Origin: CAYRPN01 sp964426135
Lineage (GTDB): Bacteria > Planctomycetota > Phycisphaerae > Phycisphaerales > Phycisphaeraceae
Length of the DNA: 64,000 bases
Reading direction: 5' to 3'
Assembly (NCBI GenBank): GCA_964426135.1
Contig: CAYRPN010000015.1
Location: 5,421 to 69,420, forward strand
Shown here: piece by piece, positions 54,148-61,351 of the stretch
Layout: every line of letters begins with the position of its first letter
Position numbering within the stretch: position 1 is the stretch's first letter
Notes under the pieces: generated by a model
Seen by the model: the letters and a program-made list of their open reading frames with translations, nothing else
The model's database searches: none
What the model was told of the DNA's origin: nothing
Position numbers and translations under genes: made by a program

Positions 54148-55566
54148 ATGCGACCCCATGTTGAGGTTCCAGTGCTCTCGATTCAGGTTCCCGATTCACG
54201 CTCCCTGCTCACCCGCCGCGAGTGCCTTCGCGTCGGCGGGGCGCTGGGCCTGTCGTCGCTGGGCCTGCGATCCGCGCTTGCCTCGCAGCCCGCGCCCGCC
54301 AAGCGCGGCGGCTCCTTCGGCAAGGCCAAATCCTGCATCGTCCTCTTCCTCGGCGGCGGCCCGCCCCAGCACGAAACCTGGGACCCCAAGCCCGACGCCA
54401 GCCCCGACATCCGCGGCGACCTCGACCCCATCAAGTCCAGCCTGCCCGGCCTCTATGTCGGCGAACTCATGCCCAAGCTCGCCGCCCAGGCCCATCGATG
54501 GAGCGTCCTCCGCGCCATGCGCACCGCCGACAACGCCCACTCCGCCAGCGGCTACTACATGCTCACCGGCCGCCCGCACCAGCCCAAGAACCAGGAGAAC
54601 GCGACTCCGAAAGACCCCAACACCTGGCCCTGCCTCGGAGCTGTCGTGAATCGCCTGCTCCCCCGCCGTTCCGCCCTGCCCGGCACCGTCACGCTGCCGG
54701 AGCACATCTGGAACACCGGCATGATTCCCTGGCCCGGTCAAGACGCCGGCTGGCTCGGACGCGGCTCCGACCCCTGGCTGATCCACTGCGACCCGAGCGA
54801 GCCGAAGTTCACCATGTCCGGCCTCGAATTGGCCCCGGGCGTCTCTGAGGTCCGCCTCAACGACCGCCTGGCGATGCACAAGCAACTGAACAGCCACATG
54901 GACCGCTGGGCCAGCACCCGCGACCTCGAAGGCCACGACGTCTGGACCAACACCGCCCTCGACCTGCTCGCCAGCAACGGCACCCGCAAAGCCTTCAACC
55001 TCGACGACGAGAAGCCCGAAACCCGCGCCCGCTACGGCAACCACCGCTTCGGCCAGAGCGTCCTGCTCGCCCGCCGCCTCGTCGAGTCAGGCGTCTCCCT
55101 CGTCCAGGTCAACTGGACCCGCGACAAGGACGGCACCAACGACAGCCCCATGTGGGACACCCACCAGAAGAACACCTACTGGCTCAAGAAGAGCCTGATG
55201 AGCCCCATGGACGCCGCGTGCAGCGCCCTGATCGATGACCTGAGCGAGCGAGGCCTGCTCGACGAAACCCTCGTCGTCTGGATGGGCGAGTTCGGCCGGA
55301 CACCCAAGATCAACGGCTCGGGCGGCCGCGACCACTGGGGCAACGTCTTCTCCGTCGCCCTAGCCGGCGGCGGCGTCCGGCAAGGCATCGTCCACGGCGC
55401 CTCCGACGCCATGGGAGCCGAGCCAAAGGAAGGCGTCGCCGGCCCGGAGAACCTGCTCGCCACGATCTTCCATTGCCTGGGCATCGACCCCGGCGCGACC
55501 ATCAACGACCACACCGGCCGGCCCCAGCACATTGCCACCGGCGAGCCGATCCGGCAGATCATCTGA
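54148..55566 (+). CDS. DUF1501 family protein with Tat signal
   Basis: 472 residues. The twin-arginine signal is LLTRRECLRVGGALGLSSLGL, with RR near residue 23, so it is exported folded. The domain is of the sulfatase/alkaline phosphatase fold type: CIVLFLGGGPPQHETWDPKPDASPDIRGDL, SVLRAMRTADNAHSASGYYMLTGR, LVQVNW, and ETLVVWMGEFGRTPKINGSGGRDHWGNVFSVALAGGG, where the Asp and His could bind metal. The family is very frequent in planctomycetes and often adjoins DUF1549/DUF1553 cytochromes; none is adjacent here. Function unknown. Confidence 0.92.
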   Translation: MRPHVEVPVLSIQVPDSRSLLTRRECLRVGGALGLSSLGLRSALASQPAPAKRGGSFGKAKSCIVLFLGGGPPQHETWDPKPDASPDIRGDLDPIKSSLPGLYVGELMPKLAAQAHRWSVLRAMRTADNAHSASGYYMLTGRPHQPKNQENATPKDPNTWPCLGAVVNRLLPRRSALPGTVTLPEHIWNTGMIPWPGQDAGWLGRGSDPWLIHCDPSEPKFTMSGLELAPGVSEVRLNDRLAMHKQLNSHMDRWASTRDLEGHDVWTNTALDLLASNGTRKAFNLDDEKPETRARYGNHRFGQSVLLARRLVESGVSLVQVNWTRDKDGTNDSPMWDTHQKNTYWLKKSLMSPMDAACSALIDDLSERGLLDETLVVWMGEFGRTPKINGSGGRDHWGNVFSVALAGGGVRQGIVHGASDAMGAEPKEGVAGPENLLATIFHCLGIDPGATINDHTGRPQHIATGEPIRQII

Positions 55567-56099
55567 CCTCCACGTCCGCTCGCCATTAGCCCCGGGCTCC
55601 GCCCGGGGGAGGTGTCGAACCCGGATCCGTCGGGCGGGCAACCCCCAACCCATCCCCAGCCCCCAAGAGTGGCCGGCCACGCACCCCCATGGGGTCATTT
55701 TTCGATCTAAACCACGCAACCCCAAGACCTTACCGAACCGACTGCCAGAAAGGTAGGACACTTTCCGGCCACATTCCGCGGCCACCCATCCCCGGTGAAT
55801 CGCATGCGGAGACATGTCAAAGAACAACGCGGCCCCGCTGGCAGGCCGTCGGCAATGTCTACCTTACATTGACCGATCAATGCGAAGGTTACAGCCGCGT
55901 CGGTCGCGCCGATCGCCGCAGCCGATCGCGTGGGGTCGTGCATCGCGTGGAGGGTCCGTTGAGGCACGGCGAAACCCACCAATGGTGCCCGCAATACCCC
56001 GCGAACTCGGCTGCCGGCGATGGTGGATTTCGCGGACTCAATCCCCCTGCTCGTTGGGCGTGCTTGCAACTCACAGCATACGCACAGTAGAATTGTACT
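55567..56099. other. Intergenic region before the DUF262 island
   Basis: 533 nt without a credible gene. CCCCGGGC (55590-55597) and GCCCGGGG (55601-55608) make a strong hairpin after the DUF1501 stop. An imperfect inverted repeat, ACCTT-a-CATTGA-CCGA-TCAATG-cg-AAGGT at 55862-55890, could be an operator. The base composition shifts towards AT as the island begins. Confidence 0.45.
56064..56093 (+). promoter_or_regulatory. Probable sigma70-type promoter of the DUF262-HEPN pair
   Basis: TTGCAA (56064-56069), an 18-nt spacer and TAGAAT (56088-56093). The start codon is at 56100, 7 nt after the -10 box, so transcription would begin at or next to the A of the ATG and the mRNA would be leaderless. 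No Shine-Dalgarno lies in front of this ATG, which agrees. Confidence 0.5.
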
Positions 56100-57248
56100 A
56101 TGGCAAAGAACTTTCCAAAAACCGAGGATCTCGAAGTTGAGGAACCGGACGCACTAGAACTTGTAGACGAAAGTCCGGTAGAAACGATCAAGAGCGAGGT
56201 CGAGGATTCTCTCTCTGCTGCGGCCGCTTACGAGATTGTTTCGATTCCATCCGACTTCACACTCGAAGGGTTGCTCCTGAAGTGGAATAAGAAGCCTCGC
56301 CAGCTTGAGATACCCGGTTTTCAGCGAAAGTTTGTTTGGAGTCAGCGCCAAGCGAGTCGACTTATCGAGTCATTCTTGCTCGGCCTGCCAGTCCCCGCGC
56401 TCTTCCTGTACGTTGACCCCGATTCTGGAGCTCAGCAGGTGATTGATGGGCAGCAACGGCTGATGTCGGTAGTACAGTTTTTTAGTGGTCAGTTCCAGAA
56501 CGCTAGTATGTCAAAGTCACGGGTGTTCCGACTCATCGGCCTTTCCGAAGACAGTAAGTTTACAAACATGACTTGCAAGCAGATTGAAGACCAATCGCCA
56601 TCAACGTTTGCTAAGCTGAACGATTCGGTAATGCGAGCGTTCAGCATAAAACAACTCAACCCGTCTGACTCAACGAGCATCTATCATATTTTTGAGAGAT
56701 TAAATACGGGCGGGACTAGGCTCATCGGTCAGGAGATACGCAATTGCGTTTACCACGGTGAACTCAATGACCTCCTCAATAAGTTAAATCAGAATAGCAA
56801 TTGGAGAGCGATCATAGGAAAACAGCAGGCGGACTCGAGAATGCGAGATGTGGAAATGATCCTCCGATTTGTGGGTTTGTTTTTCGACGCAAGCGATTAC
56901 AAGAAGCCCATGAAAGATTTCCTTTCCAAGGAAATGCGACGACATCGCAACATAGGCCCTAAGAAAGGTGCGAAGCTTGAAAGGACGTTCACCCGCACGG
57001 CGGAGGTCGTTGTTCAGAAGCTGGGGCCAACTCCGTTTCACAGGAAGAACGGAATGAATCCGGCATTCTTTGACGCCGTATTTACGACTATTGCAAAGAA
57101 CCTAGACAAACTTCCCGGCGATCTAAGTGCAAGATATGCATTACTTGCCAAAAGTAAAGAGTTTGAAAGCTCATCAGAATTTCGTACAACCGATGTTGAA
57201 GAAGTTCGATCACGGCTGAGATTGGCGAAGGAGATGCTATTTGAATGA
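56100..57248 (+). CDS. DUF262-domain protein (GmrSD-N / ParB-like)
   Basis: 382 residues. Acidic start, then the DUF262 hallmarks: IPGFQRKFVW (71-80), the DGQQR nucleotide/nuclease motif (116-120), and IFERLNTGGTRL (197-208). The DUF262 fold is ParB-like; in GmrSD it forms the NTPase part of a modification-dependent restriction enzyme. The C-terminal third is helical and contains no HNH (DUF1524) motif that I can find, so the nuclease of GmrSD is absent. It overlaps the next gene by ATGA. Codons and base composition are AT-richer than the neighbouring genes, which suggests horizontal transfer. A defence role is inferred. Confidence 0.85.
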   Translation: MAKNFPKTEDLEVEEPDALELVDESPVETIKSEVEDSLSAAAAYEIVSIPSDFTLEGLLLKWNKKPRQLEIPGFQRKFVWSQRQASRLIESFLLGLPVPALFLYVDPDSGAQQVIDGQQRLMSVVQFFSGQFQNASMSKSRVFRLIGLSEDSKFTNMTCKQIEDQSPSTFAKLNDSVMRAFSIKQLNPSDSTSIYHIFERLNTGGTRLIGQEIRNCVYHGELNDLLNKLNQNSNWRAIIGKQQADSRMRDVEMILRFVGLFFDASDYKKPMKDFLSKEMRRHRNIGPKKGAKLERTFTRTAEVVVQKLGPTPFHRKNGMNPAFFDAVFTTIAKNLDKLPGDLSARYALLAKSKEFESSSEFRTTDVEEVRSRLRLAKEMLFE

Positions 57249-57772
57249 GCCTAGCGCTATTCGAAAACTTCCTCGTAAGTGCGGAATCGATTCTTAAGGT
57301 AAGGAATCAGTTTCCCGCAGGCGTGAACGCGGCAGAACTAGAGAGTGTAATAACCGGACACTCAATCGTACTTCTGCACTCCTATATGGAGCAGTGCATG
57401 AAGGAGGCCGTGGCGCAAATGGCTGCTCGATGTGCAGACCTTCGAGTTCGCAACTATGTGCTAAAATTGAGCGAAGCATCGACTGGCCGGGTGGGCGTTC
57501 CAAGTCTCAAAGAAACCTTGGGGAAATTTGACGCGAGTTGCAAAAAGGTGTTTGGAAAAAAACTCGCCGCAGATCTTGATGAGCATGGTCGCGGATGGGG
57601 ATCTATTGTTACGCAACGGATACAAATCGGTCATCACGGGAAGCCCGCTACCTGTAGTTTCGAGGACGTGAAGGGGTTTTATGCCGATGTCAAGAAGGTG
57701 CTCTCGCTCTTTTGCGACTCACTTGGATTGACTCCGCAGGAAAAGGCAAATGTTTCGCCACTCATTACATAG
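57245..57772 (+). CDS. HEPN-domain protein, putative RNase
   Basis: 175 residues, all helical, no signal peptide. Residues 41-60 (IVLLHSYMEQCMKEAVAQMA) and 120-132 (SIVTQRIQIGHHG) fit a HEPN domain of the MAE_28990/RiboL-PSP style. The R-x4-H motif, R125 to H130, is the usual catalytic pair of HEPN RNases. The start overlaps the DUF262 stop (ATGA), so the two are translationally coupled. HEPN proteins act in toxin-antitoxin and abortive infection systems by cutting RNA; with DUF262 as partner such a role is likely but inferred. AT-rich like its partner. Confidence 0.7.
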   Translation: MSLALFENFLVSAESILKVRNQFPAGVNAAELESVITGHSIVLLHSYMEQCMKEAVAQMAARCADLRVRNYVLKLSEASTGRVGVPSLKETLGKFDASCKKVFGKKLAADLDEHGRGWGSIVTQRIQIGHHGKPATCSFEDVKGFYADVKKVLSLFCDSLGLTPQEKANVSPLIT

Positions 57773-57855
57773 AAATCGAAAAGCAGGGGGCAATCAATGG
57801 AAATTCAAGGATTGCAGGCGCTCTAACGCCCCTCGCCCCTGACAGCCTCGCGTCA

Positions 57856-58539
57856 TCACTTCCCCTCCCACAACCGAAAACCACCCGTGAACGCATTCGC
57901 GTTGTCGCCCGCCCGGCAGCCCTTGGGCAGTTCCTTCAACTGCTTGACATTGCCGCCGCCGAGGACGACGTCGTTGAGTTGGAACGCAGCGGTCAGGCGC
58001 TGGACGCAGAAGTCGACGTGCTTGCGCCATTTCTTTTTGCCCATGCGTTCGACGCCGCGGAGGCCCAGGTAGTCTTCGTAGGTGCCTTTGCGATAAGGAA
58101 GGTGGGCGAGTTCGAGGGGGACGAGGATGCCTTCGACGACGAGAGCGGAGCCCAGGCCGGTGCCCAGGCCCAGGAAGAGCATGGAGCCTTTCTGGTAGCT
58201 GCCCAGCGCCTGCATGGCGGCGTCGTTGATGACCTTGACGGGGCAGTTGAAGGCGGCGGCGAAGTCGAAGCCGATCCAGCCGGGAGCGAGGTTGTGCGGC
58301 TCCTTGGCGATCTGTCCCTTCTCAACGGGCCCGGGGTAGCCGATGGCGACGCGGTCGTACTTCCATTCGCCGGCCATTTTCTTCACGGCGTCCACCATGA
58401 GCTGCGGCGTCATGGTCTTGCCCGACGGGGTCTTGCGCGGCTCCTTCTGGCCGGTGGCGAGGATTTTGACGTTCGTCCCGCCGATGTCGATGACCAGCAC
58501 GTTGGACGCGGACTTGGATGAGGTTGCGGGCTTTTTCAT
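57856..58539 (-). CDS. ROK-family kinase, polyphosphate glucokinase-like
   Basis: 227 residues. Actin-like ATPase fold: LVIDIGGTNVKILATG near residue 15 (phosphate 1), VAIGYPGPVEKG, VKVINDAAMQALGSY (ND with catalytic Asp), FLGLGTGLGSALVVEGILVPLELAHLPY (adenosine loop region) and VVLGGGNVKQL at the end. The short length and the spacing match the strictly ATP- or polyphosphate-using glucokinases of the ROK type. It phosphorylates a hexose, probably glucose. The classical ROK zinc motif CxCGxxGC is absent, as in polyphosphate glucokinases. It ends 83 nt from the HEPN gene, convergent. Confidence 0.82.
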   Translation of the reverse strand: MKKPATSSKSASNVLVIDIGGTNVKILATGQKEPRKTPSGKTMTPQLMVDAVKKMAGEWKYDRVAIGYPGPVEKGQIAKEPHNLAPGWIGFDFAAAFNCPVKVINDAAMQALGSYQKGSMLFLGLGTGLGSALVVEGILVPLELAHLPYRKGTYEDYLGLRGVERMGKKKWRKHVDFCVQRLTAAFQLNDVVLGGGNVKQLKELPKGCRAGDNANAFTGGFRLWEGK

Positions 58540-59026
58540 GGTCGTGTCTCCCGACTTAGGAATGGAGCGGAATGAACTTCCCGGATTCGGAACTTCGGCG
58601 CTGCGTATCGATAAGGTAGCCGATTCTCGTGTTCCTCAGAGTCTCGCGCAAAGGCGCCAAGCACGCCAAGCCAGAGCCTCTTCTTCGCGAGCTTTGCCCC
58701 TTTGCGCGAGGCCCCAAACGTTCAGGTTGATCCTGCGCGGTTCCTTAGAACTTCATTCGGAACGCAGGAAAGGAGGAAGAAAATCGTTTGAATCCTGCCT
58801 GTTCCTGCTTTCCTCGTTTCCTCATTTCCTTAGAAACTCCGGCTCGGTCTGCTGAGAGCCCCTCGGGAGGTCTTTTCAGGCTCGTTCTTCGAGAGCCGCG
58901 AAGGATCAACTCCGCGGTTTCGACTCGCTTCGCTACCCGTCGGACGACTTGGAAAGTCGTCCCACAGGCGGGGCGCGGCGAAACGGTCGTCCAATTCCTT
59001 TCGTTCGGCGGAATGGCGCGGGGACT
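58540..59026. repeat. Repeat-filled intergenic region
   Basis: No gene seen. CTCGCGCAAAGG (58643-58654) has a perfect inverted partner at 58699-58710. A second fold-back has GCAGGAAAGGAGG against CCTGCTTTCCTCG (about 58763-58820). A GGACGACTT/AAGTCGTCC hairpin (58932-58952) belongs to a roughly 60-bp dispersed repeat (58909-58972, - strand) whose other copy is at 63759-63822. Confidence 0.75.
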
Positions 59027-60403
59027 TCACTTGCCGGGCCACCATGCATCGATTTTCTTTGTCAGGTCCGCGACGACCTGCGGCTTGTCCATCGCCAGGT
59101 TTTTCTTTTCAAAGGGATCCGCCAGCACGTCGTAAAGCTCCACCTGCGGCGCGGGTTGTGGCTGCTGGGGCGCGGCGGCAGGCGCGGGCGCGGCGTTGGC
59201 GGCGGCTTCGGCGGGCAGGATGAGCTTGTAGTTCTTCTCGATGCACCAGCGGTGCGTGGTGCCGGGCGCGGGGTTGCCGATGGCGGGTTGGTCGTGTTCG
59301 TGGATGTCGCCGAAGATGATGTCGCGCTGGGCGGCGCGGCCGTCGGTTTTCTTGAAGTCGGCGGCGCAAAGTTCGAGCAGGTTCACGCCGGGCAACTCGT
59401 CCTTCGCCGCGACTCCGCACGCGGCGAGGATCGTGGGCATCATGTCGATCGAGTGGGCGAGAGTTTTTTCATCGCGCGTCGGCTGCACCTTGCCTGGCCA
59501 GCGCACCATGATGGGCGTGCGCAGGCCGCCATCGTATTGGCTGCGTTTGCTGCGCGGGGCGTAGCTGGGTTTGTCGACGTTCTGGATCCAGCCGTTGTCG
59601 GCGAGATAGATGACGATCGTGTTGTCCGCCACGCCCTTCTTGTCGAGGTGATCGAGCACCTGGCCACAGGTTTCGTCCCACCATTCCACCATGGCCCAGT
59701 AGCGGGCGACGTGGATGGAGTCGGTCTTCGCCTTGTATTTTTCGAGCAATCGCTGCGGCGGTGTGTGCGGATCGTGCGGCAGCATCGGGGCGTACCAGAG
59801 GAAGAACGGCTTCTCTTTCGCCACCGCGTCGTCCACGAAATCAAACACCGGCTGCATGGTTTGCCGGCCGATTTTCAGGCCTTCGTCCCCGTGCCGGCCG
59901 CCTTTGCTCGGATCGCCGTGGGTCATGCCGTGAGTGAATCCGCCGCGCGAGTAGTGGCCTTCCCACCACTTGCCGGTCTGCATGGTGAGATAGCCCTTGT
60001 CTTTCAGAAGCGCGGGCAGCATGGCGTTCTTTTCGAACTGCTGCACGAGCTTGTTTCGCAGTTCGAAATACTCGGCGGTCTGCGGGCGTTTGGTCGCACC
60101 TGCGGTTGGGCGCGGGTCGTTGCCGACGATGCCGTGCTGCCACGGATATTTGCCGGTGAGGATGGTGGCGAGGCTTGGCCGACAGAGGCTGTTGGGCACG
60201 TAGCCTCGCGTGAAGACGGCGGACTGGGCGGCGAGTTTGTCGAGGCGCGGGGTCTTGATCGTGTCGTGGCCCATGAAGCCGTAGTCGGTCCACGCGTGGT
60301 CGTCCGAGAGCAGGATGACGACATTGGGCGGCGCGGCACGCAGCGCAGTCTGGTCCATGGCGAAGGTGAGCAGGAGCAGCAGGACGAGCGTGAAAGGTTT
60401 CAT
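59027..60403 (-). CDS. Periplasmic sulfatase
   Basis: 458 residues with a signal peptide (LVLLLLLTFAMDQTALRAA). The N-terminal metal site is PPNVVILLSDDHAWTDYGFMG and the formylglycine region is NSLCRPSLATILTGKYPWQHG. The Cys to be oxidised is present, but the fifth position of the C-x-P-S-R pattern is Leu (CRPSL), so activation may follow a variant rule. The lower metal site is VIYLADNGW. A Pro/Ala-rich segment near residue 400 is unusual. It hydrolyses sulfate esters, perhaps of algal polysaccharides. It is on the same strand as the GntR regulator, 102 nt downstream. Confidence 0.9.
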   Translation of the reverse strand: MKPFTLVLLLLLTFAMDQTALRAAPPNVVILLSDDHAWTDYGFMGHDTIKTPRLDKLAAQSAVFTRGYVPNSLCRPSLATILTGKYPWQHGIVGNDPRPTAGATKRPQTAEYFELRNKLVQQFEKNAMLPALLKDKGYLTMQTGKWWEGHYSRGGFTHGMTHGDPSKGGRHGDEGLKIGRQTMQPVFDFVDDAVAKEKPFFLWYAPMLPHDPHTPPQRLLEKYKAKTDSIHVARYWAMVEWWDETCGQVLDHLDKKGVADNTIVIYLADNGWIQNVDKPSYAPRSKRSQYDGGLRTPIMVRWPGKVQPTRDEKTLAHSIDMMPTILAACGVAAKDELPGVNLLELCAADFKKTDGRAAQRDIIFGDIHEHDQPAIGNPAPGTTHRWCIEKNYKLILPAEAAANAAPAPAAAPQQPQPAPQVELYDVLADPFEKKNLAMDKPQVVADLTKKIDAWWPGK

Positions 60404-60505
60404 CGCGCTTCATGGTAAGCGAAGTGCGCGTCGTTCGAAACGGCCCGCACAGGAGACGAGTCGACGGTTAGCAACCGCCGCGAATGCGCGACGCCCGGCT
60501 CCTGA

Positions 60506-61231
60506 TCAACTGGCATTCGGTTTGACTTGTCTGACGTTCGGTCCCGCGGCGGTCGATGGGCGATTGAACTGCCGCACGAAATAGGCCTGCCACACCCGCA
60601 GGTGATCCACCATCGCGGTCTGGGCTGCTTTCGCATTGCGGGCGTCCAGCGCATCGAGGATGCGGGCGTGCTCGGCCATCGCCTGCTGGAGCACATCCAC
60701 CGTCGTGGAGAGCTTGTTCATTCCGCGGTGCAGCATGCGATAGCGGGAAATATCCCGCGCCAGGCGCGGGCTGCCGGAAGCCTGGGCGATGGCGGCGTGG
60801 AACTGCTCGTCGAAATCGGTCCAGCGGGCGATCCAACCCGGATCATCCAGATCGGCGCTCAGTTGGACGATCACGCCGCGCAGTTCCACCAGCGTCTGAC
60901 GATCCATGCGCTCGGCGGCTCGCCGGGCGGCTTCGCCTTCGAGCAGCTTGCGCATCTCGAACACGTCGAACACGTCGTCGGCTGTGAAACTCGCCACCAC
61001 CGCGCGGTGATTCGCCTTCTGCTGGATCAGGCCGTCCTTCTCCAGTTGCTTCAGCGCGTCGTGGACGGGCGTGCGGCTGACCTGGAGCTTCTTCGACAAC
61101 GATAACTCGCTGACCACCGATCCGGTCGCCAAAGCACCAGTCAGGATCGCTTCGAGAAGCGTTTCGTAGACCGCGTCGGACAGGCGAAGCCTGCTGTCGG
61201 ACTTAAGACGTAATCGCGTGGTGCTGGACAC
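60506..61231 (-). CDS. GntR-family regulator, FCD/FadR subfamily
   Basis: 241 residues from a GTG at 61231, with AGGA 8 nt upstream. The winged helix is LSDAVYETLLEAILTGALATGSVVSELSLSKKLQVSRTPVHDALKQLEKDGLIQ, the standard GntR helix-turn-helix. The effector half is an all-helical FCD domain with the metal-binding pattern D-x3-H (DFDEQFH), and later H (MAEHARIL) and H (VDHL). FCD regulators bind small acids or sugar acids. It precedes the sulfatase gene on the same strand and may control it, and is divergent from the DUF1592-type gene. Confidence 0.92.
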   Translation of the reverse strand: MSSTTRLRLKSDSRLRLSDAVYETLLEAILTGALATGSVVSELSLSKKLQVSRTPVHDALKQLEKDGLIQQKANHRAVVASFTADDVFDVFEMRKLLEGEAARRAAERMDRQTLVELRGVIVQLSADLDDPGWIARWTDFDEQFHAAIAQASGSPRLARDISRYRMLHRGMNKLSTTVDVLQQAMAEHARILDALDARNAKAAQTAMVDHLRVWQAYFVRQFNRPSTAAGPNVRQVKPNAS

Positions 61232-61351
61232 GATTGAATCCTACATCATGAGGCTGCGCCCTGCGCAGGGGCACCGTAACCAGGCATCCCTCGCATGACA
61301 ATGTGCATGCAGAATGGTTCAGGGCGACGATCGAAAGCGGTGACGGATTCC

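Noticed and set aside
55360..55827. - strand frame containing GWVAAECGRKVSYLSGSRFGK
   Set aside because: It looked like a transposase remnant, but no transposase motif or inverted ends could be found; left as unassigned intergenic DNA.
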